64,000 nucleotides of DNA from an uncultured Muribaculaceae bacterium. Its GTDB lineage: Bacteria > Bacteroidota > Bacteroidia > Bacteroidales > Muribaculaceae. Location: positions 18,447-82,446 of the forward strand of contig CAJTMY010000007.1 in the NCBI GenBank assembly GCA_910577355.1, given 5' to 3'. The notes under the pieces were generated by a model. That model was not told the origin of the DNA. It saw only the letters and a program-made list of their open reading frames with translations, and did not search any database. This document shows positions 8,788-18,081 of this stretch, in pieces (position 1 is the stretch's first letter; every line of letters begins with the position of its first letter). Made by a program: the position numbers and the translations under genes.

Positions 8788-9426
8788 CTACGACGGATAA
8801 TCGATCCACAACGTAAGAAACCAGCACTGCGCTTCATCGATCCAAGTGTACCATTGATAGCACAAATGCCGTCCATCCTTATAAAATTGCCATCTTTTCG
8901 CGGGGCCCACCCTATATTTTGGATCGTTGAACGCCTCATATCCCAGCTTTTTCAGATCTTCCTCGATCCTGTTATAAAGATCGTTTATCGACTCCTCATC
9001 CTTCTTCACGAAGGTATATACCTGATATATGTTGTCGCGTTCAAAATGCACTGCCGCACTGTTCATTGCATTCTCTCCATACTTAAGTACCGCCGGTTTA
9101 TCCTCCTCCGACCCGACTGACACATGATTGTCATCCGACACCTCGCACAGATCACCGAATGCCGCTTTCACATAGTCGCAGAAAGCCGGAAAATTGCGCC
9201 CGGTGAGTAAATCTATTTCATGATTTTTATACCGCGTACTGCCCAACGCATATTTCAGCAGAGAATAAAGCGAAGTCCCGCCCCTCCATTCCGCTATTTT
9301 TACATATGGCGTCTTCATGTCACTCATTCCTGCGGACTCATCGGTTATTGCACGGCAGCGGTCATCAGCATACACATTTCCGACAACAAGAAAAGCAAAG
9401 ACAAGCAGCAGCAATTTCGTTTTCAT
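8788..9426 (-). CDS. Secreted protein of unknown function
   Basis: I chose the internal ATG at 9426 because it opens a clear signal peptide, MKTKLLLLVFAFLVVGNVYA, and a TAnnTTTG box lies 23 bp upstream; the longer frame upstream is repeat DNA. The mature protein of about 190 residues is acidic and mixed, with DLLTGRNFPAFCDYVKAAFG and a C-terminal part rich in Trp and Tyr (QWYTWIDEAQCWFLTLWIDYPS region). I do not recognise the family. It is probably periplasmic or exported. The gene is AT-richer than core neighbours and lies in an accessory island. Confidence 0.75.
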   Translation of the reverse strand: MKTKLLLLVFAFLVVGNVYADDRCRAITDESAGMSDMKTPYVKIAEWRGGTSLYSLLKYALGSTRYKNHEIDLLTGRNFPAFCDYVKAAFGDLCEVSDDNHVSVGSEEDKPAVLKYGENAMNSAAVHFERDNIYQVYTFVKKDEESINDLYNRIEEDLKKLGYEAFNDPKYRVGPAKRWQFYKDGRHLCYQWYTWIDEAQCWFLTLWIDYPS

Positions 9427-9448
9427 AATTAAAAGATATTGATCGCTA

Positions 9449-9456
9449 CAAAGATA
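9449..9456 (-). promoter_or_regulatory. Promoter -7 box of the secreted protein gene
   Basis: TATCTTTG on the minus strand, 23 bp before the start codon. A TTTG lies 16 nt upstream of it, slightly closer than usual. Confidence 0.6.
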
Positions 9457-9489
9457 CAAATAATGCTCTTGGCAAACGACACTTTTACC

Positions 9490-9850
9490 GAACAGACTCC
9501 TAATGGCAGGCGTCCCCACGGACGTCGATATCGGCCGGATCTTACGCACACTTCGACTACCGTCGGGAGAGACGCCATCGGCGTCGGGCGAACAATAGGC
9601 CACTGCAAGCATGCCGCAGGTACGCGCAGCTGTGGTAATCAATACGATATTAGATTTTGAGCCGCGTAGCCGCGACACTGCCGGTAGCAGACGCACGCGA
9701 GGCCCACGCGGTCATCCACTCCGCATAGCCGTATCTGCGGAAAAGGCGTCCCCACAGACGCCGATTTACAAATCCACAGCGCGTAATCCGCGTAATCCGC
9801 CCGACCTATGATGCCGCGGCGCCGACGACTCCTTGGCTCCGGGTAGCCGA
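9490..9850. repeat. GC-rich intergenic repeat block
   Basis: This gene-free stretch carries two GGCGTC...GACG(C/T)C units (near 9509-9525 and at 9745-9762), the second followed by GATTTA, and further GCCGCGTAGCCGCGAC-like arms. The phrase GCGTAATCCGCGTAATCCG also occurs. No credible open frame was found. Confidence 0.5.
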
Positions 9851-9854
9851 TTTC

Positions 9855-10597
9855 TTATGAATTTTTGGATATTGCCTCTATCAGTGCGGCGATATGTGTG
9901 CTTTCATTCTTGCATTGCGGATGCTCTGAGACATAAAAGAAGATATCGCCGATTTTATAGACCTCCACTGTATACTGTCCATTTTTCCCCACTTGTATGA
10001 AGCGATGGATCTCGTGTGCTTGTTGCCATTGAAGAAATATAGAAAATCGCCGCACCATCCTGCCCCCGTCAACAAGACCACATGACCGGGACTGAAAATC
10101 TCAAGTTCCCGTCGCATGATGGAACGTGCTGCAGGAAGTTGGGCATAAAACAAGCCGTTGCCTGGATTCGATGCGTCGGGAGCGATCTTGCAGACGTTAC
10201 TCCAGCTGATATTGAGAAGCTCGTCCCCGCCGGGATAAAAGTTGGAGGCAACCCGCCGGATAACGCGCCAGAATGCAGACCGTCTGGAATTATAATATTC
10301 CTCTCCGCCTCCGGCACAATCCTCCACCCATTGCATCTGGTCATCAAGAGCGAAGATACAATCTTTCGAATTCTTGTCAAAAAGTTTTTCAACATCCGAT
10401 TCAAAGGTAATCCATCCATTAGTGGCTCGGCCATAAAACATTATCCCGGCGTTTCTATCAGCCGGATAAAACTCCCCCCACTGTATGCAGAATGGCATCA
10501 AGCCCTGATATGCATAGTCCTTGACATCTTCAATCATCCGGGCATAAAGAGGCTTTAATGATAAAACCTCTTTGGTGAAGTATTCGTCGCTTGTCAT
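9855..10597 (-). pseudogene. Frameshifted gene of unknown function beside the KAP NTPase
   Basis: The frame starting at 10597 is protein-like for about 185 residues (MTSDEYFTKEVLSLKPLYAR onward). Its tail from about 10030 turns Ser/Arg-rich and ends at 9881. The adjacent frame then becomes the better one, with EVYKIGDIFFYVSEHP and HIAALIEAISKNS, ending at 9855. One base change between about 10010 and 10055 would join them into a protein of about 247 residues. Features such as FYGRATNGW, SWSNVCKIAP and VVLLTGAGW faintly recall the uracil-DNA-glycosylase-like fold, but this is a weak impression. It lies 41 bp downstream of the KAP gene on the same strand, so the two probably form one unit. Confidence 0.6.
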
Positions 10598-10638
10598 TAT
10601 CAGGTAAGTAAGTTTGGGTAATTAGTTCATATTAGAGA

Positions 10639-12546
10639 TTACCCAAGCATTTGGGCGTTCACATTCAACTCATATGCAGCTATAATAAGGTCGCCGATTG
10701 TCTCGATTATTCTCTTGTCTTCGAAATTGGATGGAGATTTTTGATTTATGTAATAATTGACATTGCCGCTGATACTTCCCCACAGCTCACCTTTGCGGAA
10801 AATAAATTCATCGACAAGATTATCAAACATATAGTCGTTATTTTTATCAAAAAATGTACGACTTTCTATAAGGTGTTGGTGGCAAAGACGTTTGACCGTC
10901 TCATTAAGCGGTCTGACAGCCTTCATGACTTCTTCGTCGGCTATCACATCTTCGTAATCTTTCCCTTTTAGCCTTTCCGGGCGGCCAATCTGTGTCCATA
11001 GGAATATATCCAGTACAATCTTGCCTTTGGCCTGTGTTGGCCGGAAGATTACATCAAAATGGTTATCATCGGGCAGATATATTTTAAAGCCTCCGTTGCC
11101 GGTGTTGTTTTTGGGTTTTCCATGAATCTCCGGTCTCTTTCTCCGAATATAATCCCATACATTGTCATGTAGTTTATTAATTAAAGCCTTACGATCCAAT
11201 TCAACGACCTCCGTCGTAGGAACAATATTTGTGGAAGCCGACTTTTTTAGGATATTCCTTAAATACCCTTCTCTATCATCAACATTAGGCGGGATATTTT
11301 CCGAAATAACATCAAGGATAATTTCTATATTAGCCTGATTCTTTTCGAAATAGGCATCCGATAGACAAAGTGCATCAAGAATTACCGCACCATTGATATC
11401 TTCCATCTCCCCCTTATCCAAATGAAGATTCAATTTAGAAGCAATAATCCTATCCCATTTTTCGAAAATAGGATTGATTACAAGCAGATCATAAATCTTT
11501 GGAAAACATACCTGAATGGCTACAAAAGCAAAATTTATGATCTTTGCTTCTAATGAATCATTCTCACTCTCTTTACTGCTGCATCGAGCGATGCAATCAT
11601 TTAGCGAAAGTGTATTGATGAGACGCTTGATAGAGCGGGGATTTTTTCCGACTGAAGAATCAACTATCTTCACCACATTGCTTTCGATATAGGAATTTTC
11701 TCGCTCAACATGTGTGAAATAGCCGATAGACTCCAATGAATCAAGCACGAAGTTTTTTGGCTGGTAATTGCTCACCGGCAAATGAAACGGTACTTGGATG
11801 ATTTTGTCGAAAAAGGAGCGGAATTCTCGTTCATTTTTCGAACTTAACGGCCCGAATTTCGGCTCTAATCCCTTGACAACAACATCATAGTCGATGGCAA
11901 GGATGAAAATGCAGTGGTCAAGAGTGAAAATATTCTTGAGCAATTCAAGGATCTGTACGGCCAAAGGAGGATTCAGACGGTCAAGGTCATCCACAAATAC
12001 TACAATACCTTTTTTTGTATCGCCGATTGATTTCTTGATTGATAGCGTCAATGCCTCTTTGAGGTCATGTAGGGTCACTCGGTCTTCGCCAAATTCGATA
12101 TCACTTGCAACACCAAGACCCTCCACCACTTTGCCGACAGTCGGATTAACCCCCTTGAGTGCTTCCCGGGCGAATCGCCACCCTACGCGTACCACGCCCT
12201 TAAGAAGCTTGATGGCCTGGCTCTGCGATTCCGGATCAGAGCCTGAGAGTTCGCGGACGAGCTGGGCAATAATCTTGATGACTGTTTCCTCCGGAGTTGC
12301 AAGCATGGAATACTCCCAGGTGTTGATATTGATCCCTATGAAATCTTTACCCTTGGAACACAAATCATTGCACAGGCGGTTCATCAATGACGTCTTGCCG
12401 CTTCCCCATTCGCCTTGCAACGCGATGGTTATAGGTGCGGCTGAATGAGAGATGAACCGAACGAGCCCCTGCACATACTGCTCGGTGCCGAAGTCATTCG
12501 TCGACTGATGCAGAGGGATATCAGCGATTGAAGAAAGATTTTTCAT
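10639..12546 (-). CDS. KAP-family P-loop NTPase
   Basis: This 635-residue protein has the KAP NTPase pattern: Walker A GEWGSGKT (45-52), an Asn/Trp segment INTWEYS after it, and Walker B IVVFVDDLDRLNP (181-193) with the family's Asp-Asp-Leu-Asp-Arg signature. A LLKNIFTL helix and ILAIDYDVV sensor-like strand follow. I see no transmembrane pair inside the NTPase, unlike many KAP proteins, so it may be soluble. The C-terminal third (about 440-635) is an unassigned domain. Family knowledge: bacterial KAP proteins are patchily distributed, and some occur in defence islands. It is clearly AT-richer than its neighbours, which suggests transfer. Its partner gene downstream is frameshifted. Confidence 0.87.
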   Translation of the reverse strand: MKNLSSIADIPLHQSTNDFGTEQYVQGLVRFISHSAAPITIALQGEWGSGKTSLMNRLCNDLCSKGKDFIGININTWEYSMLATPEETVIKIIAQLVRELSGSDPESQSQAIKLLKGVVRVGWRFAREALKGVNPTVGKVVEGLGVASDIEFGEDRVTLHDLKEALTLSIKKSIGDTKKGIVVFVDDLDRLNPPLAVQILELLKNIFTLDHCIFILAIDYDVVVKGLEPKFGPLSSKNEREFRSFFDKIIQVPFHLPVSNYQPKNFVLDSLESIGYFTHVERENSYIESNVVKIVDSSVGKNPRSIKRLINTLSLNDCIARCSSKESENDSLEAKIINFAFVAIQVCFPKIYDLLVINPIFEKWDRIIASKLNLHLDKGEMEDINGAVILDALCLSDAYFEKNQANIEIILDVISENIPPNVDDREGYLRNILKKSASTNIVPTTEVVELDRKALINKLHDNVWDYIRRKRPEIHGKPKNNTGNGGFKIYLPDDNHFDVIFRPTQAKGKIVLDIFLWTQIGRPERLKGKDYEDVIADEEVMKAVRPLNETVKRLCHQHLIESRTFFDKNNDYMFDNLVDEFIFRKGELWGSISGNVNYYINQKSPSNFEDKRIIETIGDLIIAAYELNVNAQMLG

Positions 12547-12822
12547 TATGGAAGTACTTGTTTATTCTCAAAACGTGCGGAGGATCACTTGCGCCATTTC
12601 AAGCGTAAAATTAGCGATATTATCTCAATATTCAATAAAGTTCGGTGATAAATATTTTCAGAACGGCAATTATCCAACGAAGCCGGTGCACAACTCCTGC
12701 GACTCAACCCCGGCTACACATGTCACATTTCCCGCAAAGATTTTAGAAAGCGGCCCCGGCCCGGAAATCCGCGTATTCCGTGCGGGCAACGCTTTTCGCA
12801 GCCCACAGCACGCCGCGCACTG
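12547..12822. other. Spacer between the KAP gene and the phage-like pair
   Basis: About 280 bp with no credible gene. The left part is AT-rich and contains TACGCTTG on the minus strand, an imperfect -7 box that might serve the KAP gene. The right part has a GC-rich repeat-like run (GGAAATCCGCGTATTCCGTGC region near 12760-12785). Confidence 0.4.
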
Positions 12823-12830
12823 TAATTTTG
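12823..12830 (+). promoter_or_regulatory. Promoter -7 box of the phage-like pair
   Basis: TAATTTTG is a perfect TAnnTTTG box 18 bp before the start codon at 12849. It marks use of a host-type promoter by this gene. Confidence 0.65.
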
Positions 12831-12848
12831 CAGAAAAAAACTCACATC

Positions 12849-15233
12849 ATGGATTTCTCTCTCCTCGACAGTGGCCGCGACGTATCGGCCTGCGTAAATC
12901 TCATGCCCTGCCCCGACGGCAGCGGCGACCTCATGCCCGCCGCTCCGCCCGCATCCGTGGCCGTGCCCGACGGCTGGCGCCCTCTCTACATCATGCCCGA
13001 CGGGCGCATACTGCTCGCCTCGGGCAGCTCGATGGGATTCGCCGCACGCGGCGTCGTCACTCACCGCGCCGCACTCGACTCCGCACCGCTACATTGCCTG
13101 TATGTGGGCGACACATTGGTGCTGCTCACCGCATCGCGGCTCTACCGCCTCGGCGACGATCTCGCCGTGCTGCCCGACCCCGCCGACGCCATGCCCGCAC
13201 TGCGTGCCGTGGCCTCCGGCAACATCCGCCTCGACACTCCCGCTGTGCGCCTCGGCGCCACATACTCCGCCGGCGACCGCTTCTCGGCCGCCGACAACCG
13301 CGCCGTCATAGCCGCCGTGGCCGATACCGTGCGCGATATCGACGACCGCGCCCGCATGGCCGGCCTGATGTGGCAGCCGGTGATATGCCGGCTGCGCGGG
13401 CTCGACGCCCGCGGCACGCAGCTGTTTGCCACCGAGCCGATGCTGCTCGTCGGCACCGACGGCGCCGAGGCCGACATCTCGGTGCGCTTCACGAGCGCCG
13501 ACGGCCGCAATCTCGCCCCCGCCACCATCGAGGTGCCCGTGTGGCAGCCGCAGATCGTGTGGCCCGAAGGCTGCGACCCCGCCGCAGCAGGCGTGTGCAC
13601 CGTGGAGCTGCAATGTACACCCGTGCTGTACAGCCACGACCTGTCGAAAGGCCGCGTCACACCCCGCCGCCGCTCCGACGAGCAATGGATATGCTCCGTA
13701 TCGTTCGGCGATCTCGACACAGCCGCCGCAGGCAACGGGCTGCTGCGCCGCATGCTCGATGTTACGGGCCGCATCGACGCCCTTGCCGCCCCCGCGTGGA
13801 GCGGGAGAGTAACGACAGGCATGAGTCCCGCACCTGTCACCGTGCAGGCAGCCCGCGCCGGCAACCTCGACGACGATATCGCCACCCTGCGCCACGCCCT
13901 CGCCAAGCCAGTCGAGGCCGCAGCCTATGCCGATGCCACACTCGCAGGCAGCCGCACATTCACGGCAGCGGCCATGGCCGCCGCAGGCGACACCGTGCTG
14001 TATGCCGACCCCGTGGCGGGACATCCGGCACCGCCGCATCCGGCTCACTTCTTCGCCCGTACTGCCGCCGGAGCATGGCACGCCTACGTGGAGGTGACAT
14101 TTGCCGACGGCTCCACTATGGTATCGCAGGCGCTCGGACTGAGCGACGCGCCACTCTCCTTCGGCCCGATGCTATCGGTGGGCGCGCCCGATGCCGTGAG
14201 TGTCACCATAGGAATGCGTACCGCCGGAGGCCTCGGCTCCACAGGCACATTTCCGCTCGTACCCGACCCCTCGGGCAGGTGTGCCGTATACGTGGCGCCC
14301 GGCGCCAAGCCGTTCACGCTCGGCGACACATCGCCCGTGTTCGCCATACCCGAGGCAAAGCCGGCCACCGTCGCATTCCAAGGCTACATCGCCATAGCCC
14401 GCGCAGCAGCACCGCACATACCGCTGTGCGCGCTCCATGCCGGCGCCGGACGCATATTGGCTCTCCGGGGCGCCGAGGCGGCACAATCGGCATGGGACTA
14501 TGGCCGCAGCCGCTTCCACATGTTCACCGACACAGGGCTGCACAGCCTCAAGGTCGACGTCGGGCGCCGCAGCTTCTCGGCAACACACGTCGATAGCCGC
14601 ATGCTCGATTCCCCGCAGGCGCTCGCCGTCACCGACGACGGCCTCGCAGCCTCCCTCGCGGGCGACATAGTTCTGCTCCAAGGCAACGGCATCCGCACAC
14701 TCATGCGCCTGCCCGGCGTGCTCGGCCTCGCATACGCACACTCACACCACGAACTGTGGTGCATCACCGCCGGTGACACACAAGTGCTGTGCACCGACAG
14801 CCGATACGCCCGCTACACCCTTACCACAGCCCTCGACCCCGCCGGCACCGTCGAATGCCCCGGCGGTGACGCCCTCGTCACCGACACCGGCGGCACGGTG
14901 CGACTCGCCGGCCACTCCGAGCCGGTACTCGGCATCGACGTGGAGTGGCGAGGCGGCATACGCTTCGACAGGCTCGTCCGCGGCATGGCCATGCTCCGGG
15001 CCGACATCACCGGCACATTCAGCCCTATAACCATTGCCCTGCACCGCCGCGCACTCACCCGCGTATGTCCCGCGCCCGAGCTGCAACTCACCGCCGCCGG
15101 TCCGCTGTACTCCCCAATGGGCCGCCGCACATTCACCGCCCCCATGCGCGAAGCCGAGATCCACATCACCGCCACCGCCACACCATCCTCCCGCCTCCGC
15201 TCCATCCGATTCAGCCAACCTGTAGGGACGTGA
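12849..15233 (+). CDS. Large phage-structural-like protein of unknown function
   Basis: The start at 12849 (MDFSLLDSGRDVSACVNLMP) follows a TAnnTTTG box; a longer frame upstream runs into promoter and repeat DNA. The protein has 794 residues, no signal peptide and no transmembrane segment. It is rich in Ala, Asp, Gly and Thr. From about residue 515 there are blades like RSRFHMFTDTGLHSLKVD and ALAVTDDGLAASLAGDIVLLQ, reminiscent of a beta-propeller. Together with the terminase 156 bp downstream, this suggests a phage tail or connector-type component, but I cannot assign a family. Codon use is as GC-rich as the core genes, so it has long resided in this genome or in a similar host. Its stop codon lies inside a perfect palindrome. 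Confidence 0.8.
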   Translation: MDFSLLDSGRDVSACVNLMPCPDGSGDLMPAAPPASVAVPDGWRPLYIMPDGRILLASGSSMGFAARGVVTHRAALDSAPLHCLYVGDTLVLLTASRLYRLGDDLAVLPDPADAMPALRAVASGNIRLDTPAVRLGATYSAGDRFSAADNRAVIAAVADTVRDIDDRARMAGLMWQPVICRLRGLDARGTQLFATEPMLLVGTDGAEADISVRFTSADGRNLAPATIEVPVWQPQIVWPEGCDPAAAGVCTVELQCTPVLYSHDLSKGRVTPRRRSDEQWICSVSFGDLDTAAAGNGLLRRMLDVTGRIDALAAPAWSGRVTTGMSPAPVTVQAARAGNLDDDIATLRHALAKPVEAAAYADATLAGSRTFTAAAMAAAGDTVLYADPVAGHPAPPHPAHFFARTAAGAWHAYVEVTFADGSTMVSQALGLSDAPLSFGPMLSVGAPDAVSVTIGMRTAGGLGSTGTFPLVPDPSGRCAVYVAPGAKPFTLGDTSPVFAIPEAKPATVAFQGYIAIARAAAPHIPLCALHAGAGRILALRGAEAAQSAWDYGRSRFHMFTDTGLHSLKVDVGRRSFSATHVDSRMLDSPQALAVTDDGLAASLAGDIVLLQGNGIRTLMRLPGVLGLAYAHSHHELWCITAGDTQVLCTDSRYARYTLTTALDPAGTVECPGGDALVTDTGGTVRLAGHSEPVLGIDVEWRGGIRFDRLVRGMAMLRADITGTFSPITIALHRRALTRVCPAPELQLTAAGPLYSPMGRRTFTAPMREAEIHITATATPSSRLRSIRFSQPVGT

Positions 15234-15245
15234 CTTGTCACGTCC
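15226..15245. repeat. Perfect palindrome overlapping a stop codon
   Basis: GGACGTGAC, TT, GTCACGTCC with 9-bp arms. The TGA stop of the upstream gene (15231-15233) lies within the left arm. It may act as a weak transcription terminator or belong to the dispersed GGGACG...CGTCCC repeat family. Confidence 0.6.
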
Positions 15246-15327
15246 ACGCCCGCATGGCCGACCAACTTGACCAATCCCCTCAAAAAATCCGCGTATGGCG
15301 TGCGGGGGACGCCAATCCATTGAGTAT

Positions 15328-15350
15328 GGCGTCCGCAGGACGCCGATTTA
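15328..15350. repeat. GGCGTCC-GCA-GGACGCC repeat unit with GATTTA tail
   Basis: A 7-bp perfect inverted repeat followed by GATTTA. The same layout appears at 9745-9768, so this is a dispersed intergenic unit. Confidence 0.6.
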
Positions 15351-15389
15351 CCGACACGCCAAGACACTCACCACCAATCCCCACCAATT

Positions 15390-17216
15390 ATGGACATCCT
15401 CTCCGAAAACACCCGCCGCCTCGCCGCACGCCGCGCCCTCCCCGATCCACTCCGCGGCGACCCCGACTCACCCCTGCGCGTCCGCGTCACCACACCCGAC
15501 CCCGACTGCCCCGAGGCATACATACCCCGCACCATGGCCGACGACCCCGAATACCCCCTGGTGCAATGCGACATCGACGCATGGCGACGCCTGCGCTGCC
15601 GCCACGACTTCGAATACTGGTGCGCCAAGTGCTGCACCATAAAGCACAAGACCCTCGGCACCGAAGGGCCATTCATACTCAACGCCCCGCAGCGGCGCGT
15701 CGCGGCAGTTATGGAAGCCGACCGCCTCGCCGGCCGCCCCATACGCATCATCCTGCTCAAGGCGCGCCAATGGGGCGGCTCCACACTCATACAGGTATAC
15801 ATGGCGTGGATACAGTCGTGCCACCGCCGCAACTGGCACTCGCTCATCTGCTCGCAGGTCAAAGACACCTCGAGCGGCATACGCGGCATGTACTCACGCC
15901 TGCTATCCGACTACCCCGCCGCCCTGTGGGACGGCGACGAGCCCCCGCGTTTCCGCCCCTACGAGCGCTCCACCAACGTACGCGAGATCTCCGGCCGGGG
16001 ATGCCGCGTCACAGTATCGTCGATTCAGAATCAGGACGCCGTACGCGGCGCCGACTTCGCCATGGCACACCTGTCGGAGACCGCATTCTGGCCCTCGACA
16101 CGCACACGCACGCCCTCCGACCTCATACGCGCCGTATGCGGCTCAATAGCCCTCGTCCCATACTCCCTCATAGCCATGGAATCAACAGCCAACGGCGTGG
16201 GCAACTACTTACACGCCGAATGGCTCAGATGCCGCGACGGCCTCGGCGACAAGCGAGCCGTATTCGTGCCATGGTACGAGATTGAGATGTACACCATGCC
16301 CCTGGCGCCACACGAGCTGCAACCCTTCGCCGAGTCGATGGACGAATACGAGCGATGGCTCTTCGACGAGTGCCGATGCACACTCGACCAGATACACTGG
16401 TACCGCTGCAAGCGCCGCGAATACCAGACACACCAACAGATGATGGCCGAATACCCCACCACCGACGACGAAGCCTTCACCGCCACCGGCTCCCCCGTAT
16501 TCGCCCCCCGCAATGTCGAGCGCCTCAGGCAGGGATGCGACGAGCCCCGCATCGGCGAGATAAGCGACGACGCCGACCGCTTTGTCGACGACAGCGCCGG
16601 CAGCCTCAGCATGTGGGAGCCACCACAGCCCGACGCCCGATACGTCGCCGCCGTCGACATTGGAGGCCGCAGCGAGGGCAGCGACTACTCCGTCATCGCC
16701 GTCATGCGCGTCGACTGCTTCCACCCCGAGGTGGCCGCCCAATGGCGCGGACACATCGACCACGACATCCTCGGCCAAAAAGCCGAGAACCTCGCGCGAT
16801 ACTACAACGAAGCCCTGCTCGCCGTCGAATCCAACACCCTCGAGACCGACTCGGGCGCCGGCCTCTACATACTCCGCCACCTCGCCGACACATATCCCAA
16901 CCTCTACCGCCGCCGCGTCTACGACTCCGTCACCGACACCGAGTCTACCCGCGTGGGCTTCCACACCAACCGACGCACCAAGGAGATGGTCATCACCGGC
17001 CTTATGGCCGCAGTGCGCGACGGCACATACCGCGAGCGCGACACCCTCGCATGCCGCGAGATGCTCACATACGAGCGCAAATCCAACGGCAGCTACGGAG
17101 CACGCGACGGATGCCACGACGACATCCTCATGACCCGCGCCATCGCCCTCCACCTCGCCCACGACGAAGCCCGCATACCGCCCCTCACCCCCTACATCCC
17201 CGCATCGCCGTGGTAA
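15390..17216 (+). CDS. Phage terminase large subunit-like protein
   Basis: This 608-residue protein has the two-domain plan of a DNA-packaging motor. The ATPase part has Walker-A-like ARQWGGSTL (125-133) and Walker B with catalytic Glu in DFAMAHLSE (222-230), followed by a coupling motif AMESTANG (262-269). The RNase H-like nuclease part has VAAVDIGGRSEGSDYSV (419-434; first Asp at 423), VESNTLETDSG (479-489) and DGCHDDILMTRA near 575, which together supply the acidic metal-binding residues. All catalytic positions look intact. No portal, capsid, small terminase or integrase gene is nearby. Its composition matches core genes. It is either a domesticated or satellite packaging protein or a well-kept prophage relic. 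Confidence 0.9.
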   Translation: MDILSENTRRLAARRALPDPLRGDPDSPLRVRVTTPDPDCPEAYIPRTMADDPEYPLVQCDIDAWRRLRCRHDFEYWCAKCCTIKHKTLGTEGPFILNAPQRRVAAVMEADRLAGRPIRIILLKARQWGGSTLIQVYMAWIQSCHRRNWHSLICSQVKDTSSGIRGMYSRLLSDYPAALWDGDEPPRFRPYERSTNVREISGRGCRVTVSSIQNQDAVRGADFAMAHLSETAFWPSTRTRTPSDLIRAVCGSIALVPYSLIAMESTANGVGNYLHAEWLRCRDGLGDKRAVFVPWYEIEMYTMPLAPHELQPFAESMDEYERWLFDECRCTLDQIHWYRCKRREYQTHQQMMAEYPTTDDEAFTATGSPVFAPRNVERLRQGCDEPRIGEISDDADRFVDDSAGSLSMWEPPQPDARYVAAVDIGGRSEGSDYSVIAVMRVDCFHPEVAAQWRGHIDHDILGQKAENLARYYNEALLAVESNTLETDSGAGLYILRHLADTYPNLYRRRVYDSVTDTESTRVGFHTNRRTKEMVITGLMAAVRDGTYRERDTLACREMLTYERKSNGSYGARDGCHDDILMTRAIALHLAHDEARIPPLTPYIPASPW

Positions 17217-17253
17217 AAAGCGCTACCCGATTGCCCGTTTGAAAATTTATCAC

Positions 17254-17261
17254 TAAATTTG
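17254..17261 (+). promoter_or_regulatory. Promoter -7 box of the glycosyltransferase gene
   Basis: TAAATTTG, with a TTG 20 nt upstream. The expected start site near 17267 rules out the longer frame that begins at 17259 and supports the ATG at 17280. Confidence 0.65.
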
Positions 17262-17279
17262 CAACTTCATTTCAGTCAT

Positions 17280-18038
17280 ATGCAAAGCAAAGCCGTAGTA
17301 ATCATCCCCATGTACAACGAGCGCGAGAACGCCGCCGCAATCATCGACGCGGTTCTCGACCTCGAGAAGCCCTTCGACATCCTTGTCATCGACGACAACT
17401 CGCCCGACGGCACCGCCGCCATCGTCAAGGAAAAGATCGCCGCACACCCCGGCCGCGTCCACATCATCGAGCGCGCCGGCAAGCTCGGCCTCGGCACCGC
17501 CTACATCACCGGCTTCAAATGGGCCCTCGACGCCGGCTACGAAATCATATGCGAGATGGACGCCGACTTCTCACACAACCCACTCGACCTCCTCAAGCTC
17601 CGCGACGAGGTGGAAAGCGGCCGCGCCGACGTCGCCGTAGGCTCACGCTACATCACCGGCGTCAACGTCGTCAACTGGCCCATGGGGCGCGTCCTCATGT
17701 CATACTTCGCCTCGAAATACGTACGCCTCGTCACCGGCATACCGGTCCGCGACACCACCGCCGGATTCGTATGCTACTCAGCCGAAACGCTCCGCACCAT
17801 ACCCCTCGACAAAGTGAAATTCAAAGGCTACGCATTCCAGATCGAAATGAAATTCACAGCCTACAAATACGGCTTCCGCGTGGCCGAGGTACCCATCGTA
17901 TTCGTCAACCGCGTACTCGGCACATCCAAGATGAGCGGCGGAATATTCGGCGAAGCTATCTTCGGTGTGATACGTCTCAAATGGAACTCCCTCTTCCGCA
18001 AATACCCCGCCCGAGACCAAAAAAGCGTTAAAAATTGA
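17280..18038 (+). CDS. Polyprenol monophosphomannose synthase-like GT2 glycosyltransferase
   Basis: This 252-residue cytoplasmic GT2 enzyme probably transfers a sugar from a nucleotide donor to a polyprenyl phosphate, as in dolichol-phosphate mannose synthases. Visible are VVIIPMYNERENA, VIDDNSPDGTA, GLGTAYITGFKWAL and the metal-binding EMDADFSHNP motif, then GSRYI and the acceptor region ending MSGGIFGEAIFGVIRLKW. The length and lack of C-terminal membrane helices fit the short soluble class. The start at 17280 follows the promoter box. It stands alone between the terminase and the SRP RNA gene. Confidence 0.9.
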   Translation: MQSKAVVIIPMYNERENAAAIIDAVLDLEKPFDILVIDDNSPDGTAAIVKEKIAAHPGRVHIIERAGKLGLGTAYITGFKWALDAGYEIICEMDADFSHNPLDLLKLRDEVESGRADVAVGSRYITGVNVVNWPMGRVLMSYFASKYVRLVTGIPVRDTTAGFVCYSAETLRTIPLDKVKFKGYAFQIEMKFTAYKYGFRVAEVPIVFVNRVLGTSKMSGGIFGEAIFGVIRLKWNSLFRKYPARDQKSVKN

Positions 18039-18047
18039 CCCCCGCCC

Positions 18048-18077
18048 TTGCGGATTCAAAAAAAACACGTACCTTTG
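18048..18077 (+). promoter_or_regulatory. SRP RNA promoter
   Basis: TTG (18048-18050), 19-nt spacer, TACCTTTG (18070-18077): a full match to the Bacteroidetes promoter pattern, with the RNA starting about 5 nt downstream. Confidence 0.85.
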
Positions 18078-18081
18078 CACC

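Noticed and set aside
12548..14596. 682-residue plus-strand open frame
   Set aside because: Arg-rich shadow of the phage-like 794-residue gene; no domain and no promoter.
14945..16285. 446-residue plus-strand open frame across the terminase
   Set aside because: Arg/His/Pro-rich shadow in another frame of two better supported genes.
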